NCBI GenBank assembly: GCA_913054425.1
Contig: CAJXJG010000017.1
Location: 1-16,286, forward strand
Direction: 5' to 3'
From: an uncultured Fidelibacterota bacterium
GTDB lineage: Bacteria > Fidelibacterota > Marinisomatia > Marinisomatales > UBA8229
Length of the DNA: 16,286 nucleotides
Positions 1 through 7,938 of this stretch are shown piece by piece (the first letter of the stretch is position 1; each line of letters begins with the position of its first letter). The notes beneath the pieces are model-generated. The model did no database searches and was not told the DNA's origin. It was given only the letters and a program-made list of their open reading frames with translations. The translations under genes and the position numbers were made by a program.

Positions 1-22
1 TAACAATCTTTAAGGAAATATA

Positions 23-526
23 ATGAATAACCCTTTAGTCCAGCTTGATCCCGGATTATTTGTCTGGACTATTCTAACATTTCTGCTGCTGCTTACAGTA
101 CTAGCGAAGTTTGCCTGGAAACCGTTATTGAAATTGCTCAAGGACCGGGAAGATTTGATTCGCTCCTCTTTAGAAGATGCGGAAAAAGCTCAGACAGAAT
201 TGGCCAGGTTAAATGCTGAAGGAGAGAAAATTATCAACAAGGCTCGTTCGGAAGCACAGAAGATACTCTCTCAAGGTAAGGCATCTGCGGTAAAAATGAA
301 GGAAGAAATCCTCATTGACTCCAAGGAAAAAGCCAAGACCATCGCAGATAATGCAGAAAACCAGATACGGATTGAAAAAGATAAAGCAATCGCAGAGATC
401 AAAGGCGAAGTGGTTAACTTATCAATTTCTATGGCTGAGAAACTCATCAGGAAAAATTTGAGCGCAGATGAAAATAAAGCCCTCATTGATGAATCGTTGT
501 CAAAAATAAAGAAATATGAAGCTTAA
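23..526 (+). CDS. atpF: F0F1 ATP synthase subunit b
   Basis: This is the membrane-anchored peripheral stalk subunit that links the F0 proton channel to the F1 head. The 167-aa product has one N-terminal hydrophobic helix (about residues 11-30, rich in Leu/Phe). The rest is a long charged helix rich in Lys, Glu and Ala, the usual dimeric coiled-coil stator, and the length is normal for bacterial b subunits. ATG at 23 is preceded by AAGGA at 12-16, a well-placed ribosome binding site. The TAA at positions 1-3 could be the stop of an upstream gene, which in this operon type would be subunit c (atpE), but that gene lies outside the window. The last 11 nt overlap the start of atpH. The position before delta, alpha, gamma, beta and epsilon genes makes the call secure. 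Confidence 0.95.
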   Translation: MNNPLVQLDPGLFVWTILTFLLLLTVLAKFAWKPLLKLLKDREDLIRSSLEDAEKAQTELARLNAEGEKIINKARSEAQKILSQGKASAVKMKEEILIDSKEKAKTIADNAENQIRIEKDKAIAEIKGEVVNLSISMAEKLIRKNLSADENKALIDESLSKIKKYEA

Positions 527-1049
527 TTTACGTACAAAAAAACTTGCCTCAATCCTGCTAGAATCATCCGGCGAGCATGCGGGTGCGGTTCATGCATCTC
601 TGCAACAGATTGATGATCTGATAAAAAAAGATGCGCGGTTCAGGTCATTGCTGCAATCGAAACGCATTTCTAACGAGCAAAAAACTGAAATTCTGCGGGA
701 AGTGCTAACCAATTTATGCCATACAATCGCCATTGAATTTTTGGGTATAATTGCAGATGAAAAATCTGTGAAGCTTATTCGCCAGGTCATTAAAACGTAT
801 GATGCTTTGTATAAGGAAAAAGTTGGAATTGTTTCTGTCCAGGCCCATGTTGCCCAGGAAATGGAAGCTGCAGAAATCAAAGCTTTACAACAAAATCTAC
901 AAAAGGTAATGAATAAAAAAGCTGATTTAAAAATTGAAGTTGATGATCAACTGTTAGGTGGAATCAAATTGAGAATAGAAAATACGTTTCTGGATGCATC
1001 ACTGAAAAGCAAATTGAATCGCTTGCAGAGTGAATTACTGCACTCCTAG
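516..1049 (+). CDS. atpH: F0F1 ATP synthase subunit delta
   Basis: This is the delta (OSCP-type) subunit, which sits on top of the alpha3beta3 head and binds the b-subunit stalk. The 177-aa protein has an N-terminal helical domain (about residues 1-105). It then shows the family's C-terminal region, with a beta-rich stretch around residues 112-130 and the conserved 'DDQLLGGIKLRI' segment near residues 143-154, followed by the terminal 'LDASLKSKLNRL' helix. The start overlaps the end of atpF by 11 nt and no strong Shine-Dalgarno is visible, so translation is probably coupled to atpF. Sequence conservation is low in this family, so the call rests on length, the C-terminal motif and operon position. 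Confidence 0.93.
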   Translation: MKLNLRTKKLASILLESSGEHAGAVHASLQQIDDLIKKDARFRSLLQSKRISNEQKTEILREVLTNLCHTIAIEFLGIIADEKSVKLIRQVIKTYDALYKEKVGIVSVQAHVAQEMEAAEIKALQQNLQKVMNKKADLKIEVDDQLLGGIKLRIENTFLDASLKSKLNRLQSELLHS

Positions 1050-1064
1050 AATCAAGGAAACAAA

Positions 1065-2588
1065 ATGGAAATTAATACTGAAAATATAACTGAATTACTC
1101 AGACAGAAAATCGAAAAGTTTGATGTGTCGGTCGATGTTTCTGAAGTGGGCGAAGTTCTAGAGATCGGGGATGGTGTTGCCCGTGTCAGTGGACTGGAAA
1201 ATGTCATGAGTTCCGAATTGGTAGAGTTACCCAATGGTGTATTTGGCATGGCTTTGAATCTTGAGGATGATAACGTTGGTTTGGTTCTTTTTGGCGAAAG
1301 CAGGAAAGTAAAAGAAGGCGATTTAGCCAAACGCACCAAACGTGTTATTGAAGTTCCCGTGGGTAAAAGTATGTTAGGCCGGGTAGTGAATCCTCTCGGA
1401 CATCCACTTGATGGTAAAGGACCTATTGATTCTAAGGATTTTTTACCAATTGAACGCAAGGCATTGGGGGTGATGCAGCGCCAACCGGTGAGGCAACCCT
1501 TACAAACGGGAATAAAAGCAATTGATTCCATGATTCCCATTGGAAGGGGACAACGTGAATTGATCATTGGAGATCGCCAAACCGGTAAAACAGCCATCGC
1601 TATCGACACGATCATCAACCAGCAATATACCCATCAAACCAATGAACCGGTTTATTGTATTTACGTCGCCATTGGGCAGAAGGCATCCACAGTCGCTTCC
1701 ATTACTGCGGAATTGGAAGCCAACGGCGCCATGGAATACACCACTGTTGTGGCAGCCAATGCTTCTGACCCGGCACCAATGCAGTACATTGCTCCTTATT
1801 CCGGTTGTGCCATGGGTGAACATTATCGCGATAATAGTAAGCACGCCTTGATCGTTTATGATGATTTGTCGAAACAGGCTGTAGCATATCGGCAAATGTC
1901 TTTAGTCTTGCGCCGACCTCCAGGTCGTGAAGCCTTTCCAGGTGATGTATTTTATTTACACAGTCGTTTGCTGGAGCGCGCATCTAAACTTTCTGATGAT
2001 CTTGGTGGTGGTTCACTTACAGCGCTTCCGATCATTGAAACGCAGGAAGGTGATGTAGCCGCCTATATTCCTACCAACGTAATCTCCATTACCGATGGTC
2101 AGATTTACCTGGAAACTAATTTATTTAATTCTGGCGTGCGACCAGCTATTGACATAGGGCTCTCTGTTTCCCGTGTTGGCGGCAATGCCCAGATTAATGC
2201 AATGAAAAGTGTGGCCGGAACCCTGCGCTTGGATCTGGCTCAATACCGGGAATTGGAAGCGTTTGCAAAATTTGGATCCGATCTGGATAAAGTAACCCGG
2301 GCCCAACTTACCCGTGGTGAACGTATGGTAGAAATCCTGAAACAAAACCAGTATGTCCCCATGAATGTGGAAAAACAAATTGCAATTATTTATGCTGGTA
2401 CGAAAGGATATTTGGATGAAATAGAAGCTGAAAAAGTTACTGAGTTTGAAAAAGGTCTTTTTAATTATCTGGATGCCAACAATGCAGCTGATCTTAAGTC
2501 CATAACGGATGAAGGAAAAATCAGCAACGAAGTAAGAGCAAACCTGGATGAAGCAATCGCTGCTTATAAGGGAGGCTTTACCGCCTAA
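1065..2588 (+). CDS. atpA: F0F1 ATP synthase subunit alpha
   Basis: This is the non-catalytic nucleotide-binding subunit of the F1 hexamer. The 507-aa product has the beta-barrel domain at the N terminus, a Walker A loop GDRQTGKT at residues 169-176, a Walker B strand ALIVYDD at 261-267, and the alpha/beta signature PAIDIGLSVS at 360-369. The arginine finger R370 follows directly and reaches into the catalytic site of the neighbouring beta subunit. The C-terminal helical domain is complete. ATG at 1065 follows AAGGA (1054-1058) by 6 nt. The gap to atpH is 15 nt and to atpG 2 nt. All key residues are present and nothing suggests loss of function. Confidence 0.98.
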   Translation: MEINTENITELLRQKIEKFDVSVDVSEVGEVLEIGDGVARVSGLENVMSSELVELPNGVFGMALNLEDDNVGLVLFGESRKVKEGDLAKRTKRVIEVPVGKSMLGRVVNPLGHPLDGKGPIDSKDFLPIERKALGVMQRQPVRQPLQTGIKAIDSMIPIGRGQRELIIGDRQTGKTAIAIDTIINQQYTHQTNEPVYCIYVAIGQKASTVASITAELEANGAMEYTTVVAANASDPAPMQYIAPYSGCAMGEHYRDNSKHALIVYDDLSKQAVAYRQMSLVLRRPPGREAFPGDVFYLHSRLLERASKLSDDLGGGSLTALPIIETQEGDVAAYIPTNVISITDGQIYLETNLFNSGVRPAIDIGLSVSRVGGNAQINAMKSVAGTLRLDLAQYRELEAFAKFGSDLDKVTRAQLTRGERMVEILKQNQYVPMNVEKQIAIIYAGTKGYLDEIEAEKVTEFEKGLFNYLDANNAADLKSITDEGKISNEVRANLDEAIAAYKGGFTA

Positions 2589-2590
2589 AC
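2570..2590 (+). promoter_or_regulatory. Shine-Dalgarno in a small hairpin before atpG
   Basis: The only purine-rich ribosome binding sequence near atpG is GGGAGG at 2570-2575, inside the atpA 3' end and 15 nt from the atpG ATG, longer than the usual 5-9 nt. Part of it (AGGC, 2573-2576) can pair with GCCT (2583-2586) across a 6-nt loop. If it folds, the stem would both cover the site and shorten its effective distance to the start codon. A ribosome finishing atpA would open it, which suggests translational coupling. The stem is only four base pairs, so this is a weak structural prediction. Confidence 0.35.
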
Positions 2591-3445
2591 ATGGCAAAAC
2601 TTAAAGACATACGCAATAGGATCAAATCCGTTAAAAGCATTCAGAAAGTAACCAAGGCTATGAAAATGGTAGCGGCTGCAAAAATGCGTCGTGCCCAGGA
2701 ACGAATGGAAGAAGCTCGCCCCTATGAAAATCGACTAACAGATGCGATCAATCATCTTTTACCTGATGTAGATCGTGATCTTCTGACATTGTTAGATATC
2801 CGTGAAGTTAGTAAGGTTGGTTACGTTGTTGTCACTTCTGATAGAGGCATGGCCGGTTCATTCAATGCAAATGTTTTGAAAGCAGCACATAATGAGATTG
2901 ATGGTATCGGCAAGGAAAACGTAGATGTCTTTTGCATTGGTAAAAAGGCGCGAGATTATTTTAAACGTCGTAATTACAATATCATTGAAAATCATATAGA
3001 TTTTTGGAACGATTTGGAATTCAGCAATGCTATCAGTATTGGAAAAGGAATCATCAGTCATTTCACGAATAAACATGTGGATAAAATCCATGTGGTGTAT
3101 AGCGAGTTTGTGAATGTAGCAACACAATTCGTTCAATCAGAGGTTCTTTTGCCTTTGGTATTTAAGTCAGAAGAGAAACAGACATTTGGCAGATTGTATG
3201 AACCCAATAAAAAGGACATTATAATAAGCTTGATTCCGCGTCACTTGAATGTGCAAATGTGGAAATATTTACTGGAATCATTTGCAAGTGAACAAGCTGC
3301 ACGGATGGTAGCAATGGAAAGTGCTACAGATAACGCTCAAGAAATGATTAAAGATTTAAAATTACAATTCAACAAGGTTCGCCAGGCTGCTATTACCACA
3401 GAAATGCTCGAAATCGTCAGTGGTGCCGAAGCCTTACAAAACTAA
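2591..3445 (+). CDS. atpG: F0F1 ATP synthase subunit gamma
   Basis: This is the central rotor shaft subunit, which turns inside the alpha3beta3 head and drives the conformational changes that make ATP. The 284-aa product shows the two hallmark terminal helices. The N terminus (residues 2-36) has the conserved pattern of IRNRI, followed by a SIQKVTKAMKMVAAAKM core. The C terminus (about 238-284) contains the conserved ATDNA, LQFNKVRQAAITTE and IVSGAEAL elements. The middle Rossmann-like domain is of ordinary size. ATG at 2591 lies 2 nt after the atpA stop. The gap to atpD is 13 nt. Length and ends are those of a full gamma subunit. Confidence 0.97.
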   Translation: MAKLKDIRNRIKSVKSIQKVTKAMKMVAAAKMRRAQERMEEARPYENRLTDAINHLLPDVDRDLLTLLDIREVSKVGYVVVTSDRGMAGSFNANVLKAAHNEIDGIGKENVDVFCIGKKARDYFKRRNYNIIENHIDFWNDLEFSNAISIGKGIISHFTNKHVDKIHVVYSEFVNVATQFVQSEVLLPLVFKSEEKQTFGRLYEPNKKDIIISLIPRHLNVQMWKYLLESFASEQAARMVAMESATDNAQEMIKDLKLQFNKVRQAAITTEMLEIVSGAEALQN

Positions 3446-3458
3446 ATAAGGAACTACT

Positions 3459-4856
3459 ATGCCAGTTGTTGGAAAAGTATCACAAATTATGGGTGCCGTA
3501 GTTGATGTCGTTTTTGAAAATGGCCAATTGCCCGAAATTTTAAATGCCCTCGAAATTGATCGTGGAGCAGACGGAATATTAGTATTGGAAACAGCACAGC
3601 ATCTGGGCGACAGCGTTGTTCGTACTATTGCTATGGATTCTACAGATGGACTTGTGCGCGGCCAAAAAGTTACCGATAAAGGTGAACCGATTTCCATGCC
3701 TGTAGGACCGGAGACTTTAGGACGACTATTTGACGTCATTGGCAATACAATTGATGGCAAAGGAGACATAAAAACTGTAAAACGCAATCCTATTCACCGT
3801 CCTGCACCCAGACATGAAGATCTCACTACTTCCACTGAAATACTTGTAACCGGAATTAAAGTTGTTGACCTGATGGAACCGTACACAAAGGGTGGTAAAA
3901 CTGGTTTGTTTGGCGGTGCTGGCGTAGGCAAAACCGTCTTGATCCAGGAACTGATACGAAATATCGCAACAGAACACGGTGGTTATTCTGTATTTGCCGG
4001 CGTTGGTGAACGTACCCGAGAAGGTAATGATCTTTATCTGGAAATGAGCGAATCCGGTGTTATTGAAAAGACCACCATGGTCTTCGGACAGATGAACGAA
4101 CCGCCTGGCGCACGTCTTCGTGTAGGTTTGAGCGGATTAGCCATGGCGGAATATTTCCGTGATGATGAAGGCAAAGATGTGCTCCTTTTTATTGATAATA
4201 TTTTCCGTTTCACCCAGGCCGGTTCAGAAGTGTCTGCACTGCTGGGCCGAATGCCTTCTGCTGTGGGTTATCAGCCTACCCTCTCAACTGAAATGGGTGA
4301 TTTACAAGAGCGCATCACATCAACAAAGAAAGGTTCAATTACATCAGTGCAGGCAATTTATGTACCGGCGGATGACTTAACCGATCCGGCACCGGCTACA
4401 GCATTTACACACTTGGATGCAACTTCAGTTTTGGAACGAAAGATTGCAGAATTGGGTATTTATCCTGCGGTAGATCCGCTAGCATCCACGTCAAGAATCC
4501 TTGATCCTCGTGTCATCGGGGACCGACATTATAATGTAGCCCGTAATGCGCAGGCTGTCCTGCAGAAGTACAAGGACCTCCAGGATATTATTGCCATTCT
4601 GGGCATGGATGAACTTTCAGATGAAGACAAACTGACTGTAGCGCGAGCTCGGAAAATGCAGAAATTCATGAGCCAGCCGTTCTTCGTAGCGGAACAGTTC
4701 ACTGGAAAAGAAGGCCGTTACGTGAGTCTGGAAGATACTGTGGCCGGTTTTGAAGCTGTCCTGAATGGTGACGCCGACGAACTCCATGAAAATATGTTTT
4801 CTTATGTAGGCTCCATTGATGAAGCATTTGAAAACGCCAAGAAGGCTGCTGACTGA
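3459..4856 (+). CDS. atpD: F0F1 ATP synthase subunit beta
   Basis: This is the catalytic subunit of F1. The 465-aa product carries the Walker A loop GGAGVGKT at residues 152-159, the catalytic glutamate E184 in GERTREG, the Walker B strand ending at D246 (LLFIDN), and the signature PAVDPLASTS at 336-345. The C-terminal lever motif is DELSDED at 384-390, a conservative variant of the textbook DELSEED. ATG at 3459 follows AAGGA (3448-3452) by 6 nt. The stop TGA shares its last base with the atpC start. Placement of beta after gamma follows the common bacterial order and differs from the Bacteroidota arrangement, in which beta and epsilon come first. Confidence 0.98.
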   Translation: MPVVGKVSQIMGAVVDVVFENGQLPEILNALEIDRGADGILVLETAQHLGDSVVRTIAMDSTDGLVRGQKVTDKGEPISMPVGPETLGRLFDVIGNTIDGKGDIKTVKRNPIHRPAPRHEDLTTSTEILVTGIKVVDLMEPYTKGGKTGLFGGAGVGKTVLIQELIRNIATEHGGYSVFAGVGERTREGNDLYLEMSESGVIEKTTMVFGQMNEPPGARLRVGLSGLAMAEYFRDDEGKDVLLFIDNIFRFTQAGSEVSALLGRMPSAVGYQPTLSTEMGDLQERITSTKKGSITSVQAIYVPADDLTDPAPATAFTHLDATSVLERKIAELGIYPAVDPLASTSRILDPRVIGDRHYNVARNAQAVLQKYKDLQDIIAILGMDELSDEDKLTVARARKMQKFMSQPFFVAEQFTGKEGRYVSLEDTVAGFEAVLNGDADELHENMFSYVGSIDEAFENAKKAAD

Positions 4857-5248
4857 TGAGTACTTTCCGGCTGGAAATTGTTACACCAACTAAGATACTG
4901 GATGAGGGGCAGGTGGAGTACGTTCGCTGTCCCGGCCTGGATGGTTCATTTGGAGTGCTGGCTAATCACAGGGAAGCCATCATTGCCCTTGGAATAGGTG
5001 AAGTCAAAGTCACCCGGAACAGCAAAGACCATTACCTGGCTACTAGTGGTGGATTTGCTGAGATCACAAAGGAAAAAGTGGAATTGCTTCTGGAAACATA
5101 TGAACGAGCTGAGGGAATCGATGCTGATCGAGCTGAATCAGCTTTGCAACGTACTCAAGAACGGAAACGATTAAACGAGACAGATGCAATTCGTAATGAT
5201 GCTTCCATGTTGCGGGCAATAAACAGAATAAAAGTTTCAAAACGATAA
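4856..5248 (+). CDS. atpC: F0F1 ATP synthase subunit epsilon
   Basis: This is the small rotor subunit that binds gamma and the c-ring and can inhibit ATP hydrolysis. The 130-aa product has the N-terminal beta-sandwich (about residues 1-85) with the family motifs GLDGSFGVLANH and ATSGGFAEI. It also has a full C-terminal helical hairpin (about 88-130) rich in Ala, Glu and Arg, the part that extends and inhibits the enzyme in other bacteria. Its ATG overlaps the atpD stop as TGATG, which points to translational coupling and matched beta/epsilon output. It is the last gene of the operon, followed by a terminator. Confidence 0.95.
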   Translation: MSTFRLEIVTPTKILDEGQVEYVRCPGLDGSFGVLANHREAIIALGIGEVKVTRNSKDHYLATSGGFAEITKEKVELLLETYERAEGIDADRAESALQRTQERKRLNETDAIRNDASMLRAINRIKVSKR

Positions 5249-5269
5249 TTTTCAATACATTACTAATAC

Positions 5270-5299
5270 AACCGCTTGTAACTTTGAGCGGTTTTTTTT
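5270..5299 (+). terminator. Rho-independent terminator of the atp operon
   Basis: A perfect 7-bp stem AACCGCT (5270-5276) / AGCGGTT (5287-5293) encloses a 10-nt loop. Its last two bases begin an eight-base T-run (5292-5299). It starts 21 nt after the atpC stop, in the right place to end the ATP synthase transcript. The stem is modest in length but four of its seven pairs are G-C. Confidence 0.85.
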
Positions 5300-5316
5300 A
5301 TAAAAATGGAAAAATA

Positions 5317-7068
5317 ATGTTAAAAAGAACACATAACTGTGGTGAATTAAAGAAAAAAAATCTGGATAAAACTGTTACGTTGAATGGATGGGTAAACAAA
5401 GTTCGATTTCATGGGCAGGTTGTTTTTGTTGACCTTCGGGATAGATATGGTAAAACTCAGCTTGTATTTAATTCAGATACATTTCCTGAAGAATTTGAAA
5501 ATATAAAAAAAATATCTATGGAAGATGTACTCGCCGTACGTGGAAAAGTCCAGGCCCGTGATATAAAAGCAGTGAACCCAGATATGGACACGGGGGAAAT
5601 TGAAGTTTCCGTATCCGAATATCGAATGTTGAGCGAGGCGGCACCTTTGCCGTTTATTATCTCAGACAGATTTAGTGCTGAAGAGGATTTGAGATTAAAA
5701 TATCGCTATTTGGAACTCCGTACTAATGAATTACAATACAATATTCTTACACGGCATAGTACATATCAAGTTGTTCGAAATTTTCTTTCCAATGAAGGTT
5801 TTGTAGAAATTGAAACACCTGTCCTTATGAAATCGACTCCTGAAGGTGCCAGAGATTATTTGGTTCCGAGCAGAATTCATAAAGGAAAATTTTATGCCCT
5901 TCCGCAGTCACCTCAAATATATAAACAATTATTAATGATTTCAGGTTTTGACAGGTATTTTCAAATTGTGAAATGTTTTCGGGATGAAGATTTGAGAGCA
6001 GACAGACAACCCGAGTTTACACAAATTGATTTGGAAATGTCCTTTGTTGAAGAAGATGATGTTATGAATATCTGTGAAGGACTGATTCAAAAAGTATTCT
6101 CAGATATAGCTGATATCACACTCCCCAACCCTTTTCCCAGGATGACTTATTCTGAGTCTATGGATCAATATGGTTCAGATCATCCGGATATTCGTTACGA
6201 CTTAAAATTGCAAAATGTACAATCATTCACCGATGGAAGTTCTTTTAATGCTTTTAAAAATGTTGAAGACATCTTTGGAATTGTCATCCCGGGTGGTGCG
6301 AAATATTCCCGCAAGAATATTGATGAATTTATTGAGTTTGTAAAGCCCTATAAGGCGAAAGGATTAGCATGGATGAAAGGTAAAGGGGGCGCAATGAGTG
6401 GAGGAATTTCCAAATTCTTCAGCACTAGTCTCCAAGAAAAAATGCGATCAAAGCTGTCCATAAATGATGGCGATATCCTTTTTATGATTGGAGATACGAA
6501 AAAAACAGCACAAACTGCCCTGGGTGCACTTCGATGTAAAATTGCAGACATAGAAAATTTGATTAATAATAACGACTTCAATCCCCTGTGGGTAACCGAT
6601 TTTCCTATGTTTGAGTTTGATGAAGAAGAAAATCGGTATCACTCACTTCAACATCCATTCACCCAACCTAAAACCGACAATATTGAAAATTTAATAAACG
6701 ATCCGTCTTCTCTCCCTTCCAGGCAATATGATCTCATCATCAATGGATATGAAATTGCCGGAGGTTCCATCCGGATTCATGACTCTGAATTTCAATCGAA
6801 GATATTCAATATTTTAGGAATTAACGATCAGGAAGCACATGAAAAATTCGGATTTTTACTGGAAGCATTAAAATACGGTACTCCACCACACGGAGGAATT
6901 GCTTTTGGTTTTGATCGATTAATAATGCTTTTAGCAGGAACTCAAAACATCCGGGATGTGATTGCTTTTCCAAAAACTACGTCTGCTTCATCTCTCATGG
7001 AAAGCTCACCTTCATCGGTTTCACCAAAACAATTACAAGAATTAGGGATTCACTTAACCAAAAAATAA
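5317..7068 (+). CDS. aspS: Aspartyl-tRNA synthetase, bacterial type
   Basis: This enzyme attaches aspartate to tRNA-Asp in the cytoplasm. The 583-aa product is a full-length class II synthetase. It has an N-terminal OB-fold anticodon-binding domain (about residues 1-105), then the catalytic domain with QSPQ at 197-200, motif 2 around FRDEDLRADRQPEF (221-234), HPFT at 446-449 and motif 3 GTPPHGGIAFGFDRL at 521-535. The bacterial GAD insertion lies between about 300 and 415. I chose ATG at 5317 over an in-frame TTG at 5284 because 5284 lies in the loop of the upstream terminator hairpin and the protein family begins near MLKRTHNCGEL. No Shine-Dalgarno precedes the ATG. H32 and K84 in the anticodon domain are discussed as a finding about tRNA-Asn discrimination. 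The stop abuts the stop of the convergent gene. Confidence 0.96.
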   Translation: MLKRTHNCGELKKKNLDKTVTLNGWVNKVRFHGQVVFVDLRDRYGKTQLVFNSDTFPEEFENIKKISMEDVLAVRGKVQARDIKAVNPDMDTGEIEVSVSEYRMLSEAAPLPFIISDRFSAEEDLRLKYRYLELRTNELQYNILTRHSTYQVVRNFLSNEGFVEIETPVLMKSTPEGARDYLVPSRIHKGKFYALPQSPQIYKQLLMISGFDRYFQIVKCFRDEDLRADRQPEFTQIDLEMSFVEEDDVMNICEGLIQKVFSDIADITLPNPFPRMTYSESMDQYGSDHPDIRYDLKLQNVQSFTDGSSFNAFKNVEDIFGIVIPGGAKYSRKNIDEFIEFVKPYKAKGLAWMKGKGGAMSGGISKFFSTSLQEKMRSKLSINDGDILFMIGDTKKTAQTALGALRCKIADIENLINNNDFNPLWVTDFPMFEFDEEENRYHSLQHPFTQPKTDNIENLINDPSSLPSRQYDLIINGYEIAGGSIRIHDSEFQSKIFNILGINDQEAHEKFGFLLEALKYGTPPHGGIAFGFDRLIMLLAGTQNIRDVIAFPKTTSASSLMESSPSSVSPKQLQELGIHLTKK

Positions 7069-7938
7069 TTATTCAAACAGTAATGCTTCCTCTTCAAGTA
7101 GTTTAGCTGCAATTTTCTGTTCATACATATTCTCGGGCATTATTCCCGGCGTCAGAGTCGGATCAGCTAAAAGTACTTCCTGAAGTTCTCTATGAAAGTG
7201 TTCCCTGTCTTCAGCCTTGGTGTAATAGTATTGAGCTAACAATACTTTTGTCCCTAAATAATTGGGGAAAGTTAAAATGGCTTGATCAAAATATTGTTTT
7301 GATTTGGATAATTCTGTTCCGGGCAATCGTATATAAAATATACCTAACATACGAAATCCTCCTCCATAAAAATAGGTTGGGTCAAGTGACAATATTTTAT
7401 GAATTATTGTTTCCAGTAAATCCCTGTGGTTTAATCTTTCAACAACGGGTTTATTAATCAGATATCTGCCAAGATTGGCAACCCACCAATAAAGAGCAGG
7501 AACAGATGATTTTCCTAATGCTTCAATCCCTCTAAGTTCTCGTGCCAAGCTGTCATCTGTTACCGCGTTAAACCCTTTTTGGAACGATTGTGAATGATAA
7601 ACTATTCCTTTTGCGATATTATACCCTTCCAAGAACAGGCTGTCTTTTTTTTCAGGGATTTTTTCAATATAAAATCCAACAAAATAACAAGCACGACTAT
7701 ACAAAATAGCCAAATTATCTTCCTCTGGTTTTATTTCATAAGCTTTAGAAAGGAAAAATTTGGCTTGCTCGGCATGGTCCGGATTCATTCGTTTTTCCCA
7801 GTAATACAACCCCTTTTTCTCCAGATGATCTATTTGTTGAATTAACAAATTTTTATCTGTATCATTTGAAGTATAACATCCAAGGGTGAAAAAAATTAAA
7901 ATACATATAAACTGGACCTGACTACTAAGCTTTCTCAT
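7069..7938 (-). CDS. TatT-like TRAP transporter lipoprotein component
   Basis: The 289-aa product starts with a lipoprotein signal: basic MRK, a hydrophobic stretch at residues 8-19, and a lipobox TLGC with the modified cysteine at C21. It is therefore probably exported and membrane-anchored facing the periplasm. The rest is helical and TPR-like. It resembles the TatT family known from Treponema, a helical-repeat lipoprotein partner of a TRAP-type solute-binding protein. Family-like segments are GLYYWEKR (43-50), ALYWWVANLGRYL (148-160), GGGFRMLGIFYIRLPG (192-207), a YFDQAIL repeat helix near 216-222, and AQYYYTKAEDREHF (235-248). No other TRAP component gene lies nearby, so the partner and cargo are unknown. 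The family assignment is from remembered motifs; a generic TPR lipoprotein is the alternative. Confidence 0.72.
   Translation of the reverse strand: MRKLSSQVQFICILIFFTLGCYTSNDTDKNLLIQQIDHLEKKGLYYWEKRMNPDHAEQAKFFLSKAYEIKPEEDNLAILYSRACYFVGFYIEKIPEKKDSLFLEGYNIAKGIVYHSQSFQKGFNAVTDDSLARELRGIEALGKSSVPALYWWVANLGRYLINKPVVERLNHRDLLETIIHKILSLDPTYFYGGGFRMLGIFYIRLPGTELSKSKQYFDQAILTFPNYLGTKVLLAQYYYTKAEDREHFHRELQEVLLADPTLTPGIMPENMYEQKIAAKLLEEEALLFE

Noticed and set aside
1052..1618. Long open frame (188 codons) on the minus strand opposite the atpA start
   Set aside because: It is antisense to a strongly conserved gene, its translation resembles no family I know, and it has no ribosome binding site. It is a shadow of atpA codon use.
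2121..2597. Minus-strand open frame of 158 codons across the atpA end and atpG start
   Set aside because: It lies fully opposite conserved coding sequence and has low-complexity, Phe/Ile-rich translation with no recognisable domain.
5284..5316. Extended aspS start at TTG 5284
   Set aside because: The TTG lies in the loop of the atp operon terminator and the extra 11 residues do not match the family. ATG 5317 gives the usual N terminus.
5306..5317. Three-codon ATG reading frame (Met-Glu-Lys-stop) overlapping the aspS start as TAATG
   Set aside because: It is too short to call a leader peptide, has no ribosome binding site, and could arise by chance in A-rich sequence.
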